Positions 1 to 5,732 of a DNA stretch of 14,442 nucleotides are shown in pieces. The stretch covers positions 1 to 14,442 of the forward strand of contig CAKTPR010000056.1 in assembly GCA_934591725.1 (NCBI GenBank), given 5' to 3'. The DNA is from an uncultured Oscillospiraceae bacterium. GTDB taxonomy: Bacteria; Bacillota; Clostridia; Oscillospirales; Oscillospiraceae. The notes under the pieces were generated by a model that saw only the letters and a program-made list of their open reading frames with translations, was not told the DNA's origin and did not search any database. The position numbers and the translations under genes were made by a program. The stretch's first letter is position 1; each line of letters opens with the position of its first letter.

Positions 1-268
1 CCTCCGGGAAATATGCCTCGTCGAGCACGACGCCGATATCCTCCTTGACGTCCCGGAACCCGGCGCTCCTGTTGTCAGCGCCGAGCACGGATATCTCCCC
101 CGCATCCCGGCCAATCGCGTTCATGATCAGCTTTATCGTCGTGCTCTTGCCCGCGCCGTTCTCGCCGACAAGCCCCATGATGCAGCCCGACGGCAGCGTC
201 AGGTCAAAGCTGCCGAGCCGAAAGCCGTCGTAGCGCTTTTCAAGTTCCTTTATTTCAATTGCGTTCAT
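1..268 (-). CDS. ABC transporter ATP-binding protein, YtrB-like (partial, N-terminal 89 residues)
   Basis: This is the nucleotide-binding subunit of an ABC transporter; it would hydrolyse ATP on the cytoplasmic face to drive a membrane partner that is not in the window. Only the first 89 residues are present because the gene runs off the left edge. The Walker A motif GENGAGKST is visible at residues 35-43, after a typical first strand (residues 1-34). The start is the ATG at 266-268, with GAGGAGG about 9 nt upstream. It overlaps the 3' end of the GntR gene by 14 nt, so the two are probably translationally coupled and share one promoter. A YtrA-type repressor followed by an ABC ATPase is a recurring Firmicutes arrangement for envelope-stress or peptide-antibiotic-responsive exporters; the substrate here is inference only. 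Confidence 0.9.
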   Translation of the reverse strand, partial: MNAIEIKELEKRYDGFRLGSFDLTLPSGCIMGLVGENGAGKSTTIKLIMNAIGRDAGEISVLGADNRSAGFRDVKEDIGVVLDEAYFPE

Positions 269-650
269 CGCTGTTTTCCTCCTCGCTCCATATAAGCGCA
301 AGCATCCGCGCCGTCTCCGCCTCGTCCATGCCGCAGGGCACGGCGAGCGCGACTATCTCGCGCATGTGCTGCTCTATTCTTTTCAGATGCTCCTCGCGCA
401 CAAGCTCCATGTTCTTCTCTGTGACGTAGCAGCCCTTGCCGGGCACGCGGTAAATGAAGCCGTCGCGCTCAAGCTCGTCATATGCGCGGGTCGTCGTTAT
501 CACGCTGATGCGCAGATCCTTTGCCAGCGCCCGTATCGACGGCAGCATATCCCCCTCCGACAGCTCCCCGGAAATGATGCAGTCCTTTATCTGCGTGTAT
601 ATCTGTTCGTATATCGGCCTGTCTCCGGCATTGCTGATTATCAGATTCAA
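255..650 (-). CDS. GntR family transcriptional regulator, YtrA subfamily
   Basis: This is a short GntR-type repressor of about 131 residues. The N-terminal winged helix-turn-helix spans roughly residues 10-78 (RPIYEQIYTQ, LPSIRALAKDL, the wing near GKGCYV). It is followed by a short helical tail of about 50 residues instead of a large ligand-binding domain, which is the size and layout of YtrA-type regulators. I prefer the TTG start at 648-650, because GGGGTGA lies 7 nt upstream and NLIISN..PIYEQI is the usual YtrA beginning. An in-frame ATG at 675-677 would add nine residues. The gene overlaps the ABC ATPase start by 14 nt and probably represses its own operon through the palindrome over the promoter. 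What signal relieves repression cannot be read from the sequence. Confidence 0.9.
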   Translation of the reverse strand: MNLIISNAGDRPIYEQIYTQIKDCIISGELSEGDMLPSIRALAKDLRISVITTTRAYDELERDGFIYRVPGKGCYVTEKNMELVREEHLKRIEQHMREIVALAVPCGMDEAETARMLALIWSEEENSDERN

Positions 651-682
651 GCTCTCACCCCTGTCTTTACTGTTCATATCGG

Positions 683-706
683 ATATATACAGTATACTCA
701 CTATAT
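683..706 (-). promoter_or_regulatory. Palindromic operator over the -10 box, likely site for the GntR/YtrA regulator
   Basis: A 24-bp inverted repeat covers the -10 box and half the spacer. Its outer arms are ATATA and TATAT and its core is the perfect palindrome AGTATACT, with a 3-nt mismatch (GTG/GTA) on each side. Its position on the regulator's own promoter fits autorepression. That the adjacent GntR protein binds it is inference. Confidence 0.6.
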
Positions 707-719
707 GTCCGTTTGTCAA
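691..719 (-). promoter_or_regulatory. Promoter of the gntR-ABC operon
   Basis: Read on the minus strand, a perfect TTGACA (719-714) is followed by a 17-nt spacer and TATACT (696-691). The spacing and near-consensus boxes make this a strong sigma-A type promoter. Transcription would start near 684, about 35 nt before the TTG start of the GntR gene. Confidence 0.85.
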
Positions 720-763
720 CATAAAAATTGCGGCTCTGTGATCGAACGGCATGGAGTTGGCGG

Positions 764-1021
764 TGGTTCACCAGTGAGCAGAGCGCGGGCGCTGCCCCTA
801 TCACCACGGCAAGCTATTCTTTGGACATCACGGTCGACAACGTAAGCATCGGGACGTGCGGCGGTACGGAGTCTCTTTCCTGTACCTGCCCTCTTGCTGC
901 TGATGATAAGCATACCGTTGCCATCACTTATGCCGGAACGGTGGAGACCGGATACTGTGTGATAAACGCCGACAGCAAAACTTACATCACCGAGCTGACC
1001 GCAGGCGAAACTATCAAGATA
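764..1021 (+). pseudogene. Remnant of a secreted SipW-dependent/TasA-like protein
   Basis: One frame reads WFTSEQSAGAAPITTASY, then SLDITVDNVS, and later GYCVINADSKTYITE and ETIKI. This pattern (WFT, ITTASYSLDITV, GYCVI..KTY) resembles the mature part of SipW-processed TasA/camelysin-like exported proteins of Firmicutes. No signal peptide, no credible start codon and no ribosome-binding site precede it: the frame opens only about 36 nt upstream, next to the opposing gntR promoter. The frame continues to 1165, but the residues after ETIKI look unrelated and cross two hairpins. I read it as a 5'-truncated fragment left by a deletion or rearrangement. The family assignment is by eye and moderate. 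Confidence 0.5.
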
Positions 1022-1053
1022 CCGCACCCGAAGGTGACTCAGAATAAACATTC

Positions 1054-1087
1054 AAGCTGCACCTCAGCAAGAGCCGAGGTGCAGCTT
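1054..1087 (+). repeat. Intergenic hairpin, 12-bp perfect stem
   Basis: The arms AAGCTGCACCTC (1054-1065) and GAGGTGCAGCTT (1076-1087) form a perfect stem with a 10-nt loop. Only a short T run follows on the plus strand, so it is a weak terminator candidate for the decayed gene upstream. Confidence 0.55.
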
Positions 1088-1110
1088 TCTGCGTTGCTTC
1101 CAGCAATAAC

Positions 1111-1150
1111 CCCCGGAAGCTTCCCGTACTTGGGAGCTTCCGGGGTTTCC
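1111..1150 (+). terminator. GC-rich hairpin between the remnant and tetR
   Basis: CCCCGGAAGC plus TTCCC (1111-1125) pairs with GGGAGCTTCCGGGG (1132-1145), with one bulged T and a 6-nt loop. TTTCCCTTT follows on the plus strand, which suggests a plus-strand terminator. On the minus strand it lies just after the tetR stop and could also protect the tetR message end, but there it lacks a good T run. Confidence 0.6.
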
Positions 1151-1159
1151 CTTTGGCTG

Positions 1160-1741
1160 TTATGATCCGACAAGTCCTGCGATGCTGCCGATGATGTTGT
1201 CGTTTATCCGCCCTGTCAGCGCTCTGTTGTAGTTGCAGATGAAAGTCCCGGCAATGAGTATCATCATTGCTTCCGCCTCGCTCTTTCCGACCTCCTCGCC
1301 GTAGATGGAGACAAGGCACTTTTCCATTACCTCGCGCCACTCGCGGAACTCCTCGCAGACCATTTGGCCGATCTCCTCGTTATAGTGGCCGAGAACATAG
1401 GTCTGCGTTGTGGCGTTCGGGCGCAGCTCGCCCTCCGGCGCGTCGGCGACGTATTTCATGAAAGCGTTCATGTATGCAAGGTTTGACTCGTAGTCCTTTC
1501 TGCTGTGAGCCCTGAACCATTCCATGCAGTGCTTTGACATATACTCCCGCGTGTACTTCACGTAGCTGAGGATAAGTGCGTCCTTGCTTTCAAAGTAATT
1601 GAGCAGTTTGGGGTGCGACATTCCCGCCTCCGCAGCGATGTCACGCAGCGTCACCTTATCGATAGGCTTCCTTTCAATGCAGCGCTGGAAGGCCAGAAGG
1701 ATATCCATGCGCACTTTTTCTTTGTCAACAATAATAGGCAT
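1160..1741 (-). CDS. TetR/AcrR family transcriptional regulator
   Basis: This 193-residue protein has the usual TetR length. The helix-turn-helix is at about residues 31-50 (VTLRDIAAEAGMSHPKLLNYF), followed by a helical effector domain with no recognisable ligand motif. It is divergent from the copper-type operon beginning at 1860 and probably represses both itself and that operon through the two matching operators between them. The ATG at 1739-1741 is only 6 nt from the predicted -10 box, so the message would be leaderless if that start is used. An in-frame ATG at 1706-1708 (residue 12) is a possible alternative but has only a weak purine-rich region before it. The inducer is unknown; metal, lipid or small-molecule ligands are all possible for this family. 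Confidence 0.92.
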   Translation of the reverse strand: MPIIVDKEKVRMDILLAFQRCIERKPIDKVTLRDIAAEAGMSHPKLLNYFESKDALILSYVKYTREYMSKHCMEWFRAHSRKDYESNLAYMNAFMKYVADAPEGELRPNATTQTYVLGHYNEEIGQMVCEEFREWREVMEKCLVSIYGEEVGKSEAEAMMILIAGTFICNYNRALTGRINDNIIGSIAGLVGS

Positions 1742-1747
1742 GGCTGG

Positions 1748-1776
1748 AGTTTATCATATTCTTACCGCTTGGTCAA
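1748..1776 (-). promoter_or_regulatory. tetR promoter
   Basis: On the minus strand, TTGACC (1776-1771) is separated by 17 nt from TAAACT (1753-1748). The expected start point coincides with the tetR ATG. The -35 box lies inside operator 1, which fits negative autoregulation. Confidence 0.65.
1762..1776. promoter_or_regulatory. TetR operator 1 (over the tetR -35)
   Basis: TTACCGCTTGGTCAA matches operator 2 at 13 of 15 positions, differing only at the two central bases. The shared half-site TTGACCAA/TTGGTCAA forms an inverted pair typical of TetR targets. Binding by the adjacent regulator is inferred. Confidence 0.65.
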
Positions 1777-1785
1777 CAAAAACTC

Positions 1786-1814
1786 TTGACATAGCCCTTT
1801 GAGAGTGATAATTT
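1786..1814 (+). promoter_or_regulatory. Promoter of the five-gene metal-type operon
   Basis: A perfect TTGACA (1786-1791) is followed by a 17-nt spacer and TAATTT (1809-1814), with a TGA just before the -10 box (extended -10). Transcription would begin near 1821, inside operator 2. Confidence 0.7.
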
Positions 1815-1819
1815 ATTAA

Positions 1820-1834
1820 TTACCAATTGGTCAA
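1820..1834. promoter_or_regulatory. TetR operator 2 (at the operon start site)
   Basis: TTACCAATTGGTCAA contains the perfect palindrome ACCAATTGGT. It sits at the predicted transcription start, where a bound repressor would block initiation. Its centre is 58 bp from that of operator 1. Confidence 0.65.
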
Positions 1835-1859
1835 TATAAAAATTCCGGAGGGGATCTAT

Positions 1860-2366
1860 ATGTCAGAAGCTCAGCAGAAAACGGTCAAGCTGCTGGACAC
1901 CAAGCTTGACGCAAAAACCATCAAGACCATCACCGTCTGCGCAATAGTTATGGTGGTCGCCGTGCTCATCCATGACGGGGATCATATCCGTCAGGCGCTC
2001 AATTGGGGGTACTCTATCCCTATTTCGCTGTGGGTACTGAACCTCACAGTGTACGTTCTGCCCGTCGTCACGCTGTTTCTCGCGCGCAGCGGCAGACTTT
2101 CCGCAACGCTTGTCGGCGCGGTCGCGGGCGTGTTCACTACGGCCTCGTTTCTCATAATCCATCTCTGCGGCTCGTTCTCCGGCAACTGGGGTGTGTGGAA
2201 CTTCTCGTACTTCGACCTTATAAAGGGCGTTACATATAACGGCGTGTTCTATCAGGGGATAGACTGGCTCAGCTGGGTGCTCCTGTTCCATATCCCGGTC
2301 TGCTGCCTGCCATGCTCGTGGGTGTGCTTCAAGGAATACCGCCGTATCAAAAATGCAGCAGAATAA
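1860..2366 (+). CDS. Small four-helix membrane protein with HDxDH motif, unknown function
   Basis: I do not recognise a named family for this 168-residue protein. It has about four membrane segments (near residues 22-37, 54-73, 82-101 and 136-150). The first helix ends in H38-D-G-D-H42, followed by IRQALNWGYSIP. H101 and C103 lie at the end of helix three. The C-terminal end carries H144, C148, C149, C152 and C156. His, Asp and Cys at membrane edges, together with the downstream copper-type pump, suggest a metal-binding or metal-transport partner, but this is inference. The start is the ATG at 1860, with CCGGAGGGG 6-7 nt upstream. It is the first gene after the TetR-controlled promoter and overlaps the ATPase start by 14 nt, which implies translational coupling. 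Confidence 0.85.
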   Translation: MSEAQQKTVKLLDTKLDAKTIKTITVCAIVMVVAVLIHDGDHIRQALNWGYSIPISLWVLNLTVYVLPVVTLFLARSGRLSATLVGAVAGVFTTASFLIIHLCGSFSGNWGVWNFSYFDLIKGVTYNGVFYQGIDWLSWVLLFHIPVCCLPCSWVCFKEYRRIKNAAE

Positions 2367-3963
2367 TATCAGCCTGTCATGCCCCGCCTGCGGGGATGCC
2401 GAGAGCGAGCTTGGCGGCAGACTGAAGCTCTTAAGGACGCTTTGCATAAGCGTCCTTTTGACAATGCCGCTGTTCTGGAACCTGCGCCCTGCGATACAGC
2501 TTGCCATGGCCACCGTTATCCAGTTCTGGCCGGGGCAGTATTTCTATAAAGGCGCGTGGACTGCACTCAGGCAGAAGGTGCTCGGCATGGATCTTTTAGT
2601 CGCCCTGTCGACGACGGTCATCTATATCCACAGCGCCTATACCGCTCTGACAGTCCACCAGAATGTGAAGCTGTATTTCCTCTCCGAGGGCGTTCTCCTG
2701 TCGCTTATCCTCTTCGGGAAATACATGGAGAGCACCTCGCGCTATGAAGCATCCGAGGCCATAAGGAAGCTCATCCGCCTCCAGCCTGAGACGGCGAACG
2801 TCCTGCGCGGCGGTAATGTTCAGACTGTCAGTATCGAAGAACTCAAGCCTGATGATACCATACTCATCCGCGGCGGCGAGCGCGTCCCCATTGACGGCGC
2901 AGTCATAGACGGAACGTGCCGGGCGGATGAATCCATGCTCACCGGCGAGAGCGCGCTTGTGTCAAAAACTACCGGCAGCAGAATGTACTGCGGGACTCTC
3001 TGCCGCGAAGGGAGCGTGCAGCTCTCATGCAAGGACATCACCGGCAAGTCCATGCTCCGGCAGATAATCGACATCGTCAGTGCGGCGCAGAACGAGAAAG
3101 CGCCAGTCGCCCGACTTGCCGATAAGATAGCCACGGTGTTCGTGCCTGTCGTGATATTGGTCTCCGCCGGGGTGTTCTGCCTGCGGTATTTCGTGCTCGA
3201 TGCCGGAAACCTTGCCTCCGCCGTGAACTGTGTCTGTGCGACGCTCGTCATCGCCTGCCCCTGCGCCCTCGGCCTTGCGACGCCGACCTCCATCATGACG
3301 GGCTCAGGCCGCGCGGCGGAGCTTGGCGTGCTGTTTCGCGGCGGTGAGCAGTTGGAGACGGCGTATAAGACCGATACTGTGGTCTTTGACAAGACCGGCA
3401 CGCTGACTCTCGGCCTCACGGACGGCGAGGAGCATCTGCGCAGCGGGGCCGCGGCGGCGGTCGCAGAACTCAAAAGCCGCGGCATGGAGCTGTGGATGAT
3501 AAGCGGCGATAAGCGTGACAAGGCCGATCGGATCGCTAAACTTCTCGGCATAGATAATGTGCTGTGTGAGGTCAAGCCCTCGGATAAGTCGGATGCCGTC
3601 AAAAAGCTTCAGGCAAAGGGGAAGCGCGTCTGTTTTGTGGGCGACGGCATCAACGATTCTCCTGCCCTCGCCTGTGCCGATATCGGCGTTGCCCTTGGCT
3701 GCGGTACGGATATCGCCATCTCCGCCGCCGACGTGATGATCGTCGGCAGCAATATTGACAGCGTGAAAACGGTGTTCGACATTTCCGCCGCGACTATGCG
3801 CAATGTGCGGCAGAACCTTATCTGGGCGGTCGTCTATAACGTCATCTGCATCCCGCTCGCCGCGGCAGGGATAATCAATCCGTCCATCGCGGCGGCTGCG
3901 ATGGCACTCAGCTCAAACGGCGTTCTGCTCAACGCCCTGAGGTTAAAGAACTATGGTAAATGA
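2353..3963 (+). CDS. Cu+-type P1B ATPase lacking the nucleotide-binding domain
   Basis: CopA-like proteins export Cu+ from the cytoplasm at the cost of ATP. This 536-residue protein has the expected helices: MA near 27-43, MB with QFWPGQYFYKGAW, and six transport helices. It also has TGES (197-200) in the actuator domain, the CPC metal site (302-304, ACPCALGLATPTS), the phosphorylation motif DKTGTLT (Asp346), GDGIND (430-435), Y495-N496 in helix 7 and MALSS (517-521) in helix 8. The last three Cu+ signatures are all intact. Two parts are missing. There is no N-terminal HMA domain, only a CPAC motif near residue 10. Asp346 and GDGIND are also only 85 residues apart, because the sequence passes from DKTGTLTLG almost directly to the P-domain stretch LRSGAAAAVAELKSRG. 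The ATP-binding N domain, with its HP motif, is absent by an apparently clean in-frame deletion of about 110 residues. The gene overlaps both neighbours (14 and 11 nt). Activity is doubtful without the N domain. Confidence 0.9.
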   Translation: MQQNNISLSCPACGDAESELGGRLKLLRTLCISVLLTMPLFWNLRPAIQLAMATVIQFWPGQYFYKGAWTALRQKVLGMDLLVALSTTVIYIHSAYTALTVHQNVKLYFLSEGVLLSLILFGKYMESTSRYEASEAIRKLIRLQPETANVLRGGNVQTVSIEELKPDDTILIRGGERVPIDGAVIDGTCRADESMLTGESALVSKTTGSRMYCGTLCREGSVQLSCKDITGKSMLRQIIDIVSAAQNEKAPVARLADKIATVFVPVVILVSAGVFCLRYFVLDAGNLASAVNCVCATLVIACPCALGLATPTSIMTGSGRAAELGVLFRGGEQLETAYKTDTVVFDKTGTLTLGLTDGEEHLRSGAAAAVAELKSRGMELWMISGDKRDKADRIAKLLGIDNVLCEVKPSDKSDAVKKLQAKGKRVCFVGDGINDSPALACADIGVALGCGTDIAISAADVMIVGSNIDSVKTVFDISAATMRNVRQNLIWAVVYNVICIPLAAAGIINPSIAAAAMALSSNGVLLNALRLKNYGK

Positions 3964-4855
3964 AAGCTTTGTCACCAAGGTCGATGGGATGATCTGCCCT
4001 CAGTGCGAGGACGAGATAGCCCACCGGCTCCTGCACTCGCGCGGCATAGTCAGCTGCGAGGCAAGCTATCGCAGAAGTCAGGTGACCGCGGTCTATGATC
4101 CGGATATCATATCCCCCGATGAGATAACGCGCATCCTCGCGAACACGGGCTATCCCGTCGGCAAGGGCAGCAGCGGAACGCGGTCGGATATGATCGCCAT
4201 TGCTGCAGTGGCCTGCCTGTACTTCATGATTCCCGCCGTCACGGGACTCGTGAAAGTCCCGGCGGCGGAGAGCGGAGCCGGGTTCGGCGCGCTCTTTATC
4301 ATCGGTGTGCTGACCGGCGTCCACTGCATCGGGATGTGCGGCGGGATAATGCTCTCCCAGCGCAGCGCCCTGTTGTATAACGGCGGGCGGCTCCTGAGCT
4401 ACACACTCATGGGCGCGCTGTTCGGCGCAATAGGGAGAATATTCAGCTATGACGCGGAGCTTAAAAGCATGCTCTTCACCGTCTGCGGCCTGCTCGTCGT
4501 GCTCATCGGGCTTAGGATGTGGGGCGTTCCGATACTGCGCCAGCTCAGCCCCGTACCCGCAAAGCCCTGCCGCTTCAAGGGCAAGGCGCTTGCGGTGGGG
4601 CTGCTGACCGGGCTCATGCCCTGTGGCGCGTTAAGCTCCATGTGGATGTTCGCGGCCTCGTCCGGTTCATGGAAGAGCGGCGCCGCTGCAATGCTCGCTT
4701 TCGGCTTGGGTACCTGCGTGTTCATGCTGGCCTTCGGGCTCTTCGGCGTGCTCATTCCGAAGAAGTACAACAAGTATCTTGAGAAATGCAGCACAGTCCT
4801 GATCGTCGCCTTGGGCTTGATTCTTATGACTAAGGGTATTAAAATAGTATTATAA
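3953..4855 (+). CDS. HMA domain - TauE/SafE-like (UreH/CcoH-type) membrane protein
   Basis: This 300-residue protein is a two-part fusion. Residues 1-70 form a heavy-metal-associated domain with the metal loop GMICPQC (Cys15 and Cys18) and the conserved GYPV end. After one membrane segment (about 80-98) comes a six-helix domain with the signature VHCIGMCGGI (His124, Cys125, Met128, Cys129) and LMPCGAL (Cys214). These are typical of the sulfite-exporter-like/UreH_2 group related to cytochrome c biogenesis and copper delivery proteins. The likely role is moving or delivering copper, or a thiol-linked metal, across the membrane; this is inference from family and context. The HMA domain may serve the neighbouring ATPase, which has none. 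The start overlaps the ATPase stop by 11 nt. Confidence 0.88.
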   Translation: MVNESFVTKVDGMICPQCEDEIAHRLLHSRGIVSCEASYRRSQVTAVYDPDIISPDEITRILANTGYPVGKGSSGTRSDMIAIAAVACLYFMIPAVTGLVKVPAAESGAGFGALFIIGVLTGVHCIGMCGGIMLSQRSALLYNGGRLLSYTLMGALFGAIGRIFSYDAELKSMLFTVCGLLVVLIGLRMWGVPILRQLSPVPAKPCRFKGKALAVGLLTGLMPCGALSSMWMFAASSGSWKSGAAAMLAFGLGTCVFMLAFGLFGVLIPKKYNKYLEKCSTVLIVALGLILMTKGIKIVL

Positions 4856-4877
4856 CGGTGTGAAAGGAGCGGGAAAG

Positions 4878-5714
4878 GTGAGCGGCAATATCGTTATCCG
4901 TACTCTGCGCTGCGGCACTATGCGCGTGCTCCCGCGCGAAAGATACATTGCGGACAGAGGACTGCTCCGTGAGCGCATCGAGCTGCCGGTGAACGCCTAT
5001 CTCATTGAGCACCCGAAGCACGGGCGCATCCTGCTCGATACCGGCTGGTCGTCGGACTGCCGGGAGCTTCTGCCGCCGCGGTTAATAAAGTTCTATGAAC
5101 CGAAGATCGGCAAGGGCGAGACTGCCGCCGAGCAGCTTGAGAATATGGGGCTGCGCCCGGAGGACATTGACCTTGTGCTCCTGTCGCATCTGGATGTTGA
5201 CCATACCTGCGCGCTGAAGGACTTTGCCGGCCGCGCGGGGCGCATCGCGTGCTCCGAGCTTGAGTATTTCTATTCCTGCCGCATGGTCTATAAAATGCGT
5301 CAGGTCTGGGATACATGGATGCCCTACGCGGACGATATAGAGCGCATCCATTACCGCGCAAGCGTTCTCGGCCCGGTGGGTCGTGGCTTTGACCTGTTCG
5401 GCGATGAGAGCGTTCTGTGCATCTATACCCCCGGCCATACCGACGGCATATTCACAACACTCGTGACGCGTGAGCCGACCAACCGCTTCAAGGCCGTCGG
5501 CACGGGCATATACTGGGGAGACTATGCCGTCCTCGCCTCGGACGTCGCCTTCTGCGAGGATAACCTGCGCGACTCAGTCATCCCCGGCTACGGCTTTGAC
5601 CGCGGCCTGCAGACAAAATCATTGGAGTTTTTACAGACCCTGCGGCGCGACCCAAAGTGCAGAGCGATGCTGTTTTCGCATGACACTGCGTCCCCCAAAA
5701 GGGTAGAGCTGTGA
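4878..5714 (+). CDS. Metallo-beta-lactamase-fold hydrolase, lactonase-like
   Basis: This 278-residue cytosolic protein belongs to the metallo-beta-lactamase fold near the N-acyl-homoserine-lactonase-like group. Visible metal-binding landmarks are LLDTGWSS (about residues 52-59), SHLDVDH (H104, D106, D108, H109), YTPGHTDG (H187), ASDV (D212) and FSHD (H258). The first motif is HxDxDH, where lactonases usually show HxHxDH, so the metal geometry may differ. I chose the GTG at 4878 because AAAGGAG lies 8 nt before it; a GTG at 4860 would add six residues and has no such site. It follows the HMA-SafE gene within 25 nt and is presumably part of the same TetR-controlled message. The substrate is unknown: a lactone, thioester or phosphodiester are possible. 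Confidence 0.85.
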   Translation: MSGNIVIRTLRCGTMRVLPRERYIADRGLLRERIELPVNAYLIEHPKHGRILLDTGWSSDCRELLPPRLIKFYEPKIGKGETAAEQLENMGLRPEDIDLVLLSHLDVDHTCALKDFAGRAGRIACSELEYFYSCRMVYKMRQVWDTWMPYADDIERIHYRASVLGPVGRGFDLFGDESVLCIYTPGHTDGIFTTLVTREPTNRFKAVGTGIYWGDYAVLASDVAFCEDNLRDSVIPGYGFDRGLQTKSLEFLQTLRRDPKCRAMLFSHDTASPKRVEL

Positions 5715-5732
5715 TAGCTTGAGGTGTCCGCC

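Noticed and set aside
2820..3602. A 260-residue minus-strand frame inside the ATPase gene
   Set aside because: Antisense to conserved P-type ATPase motifs, Ser/Thr/Pro-rich, no recognisable domain.
4860..4877. GTG at 4860 as the start of the lactonase-like hydrolase
   Set aside because: It has no ribosome-binding site and lies just before AAAGGAG, which correctly serves the GTG at 4878.
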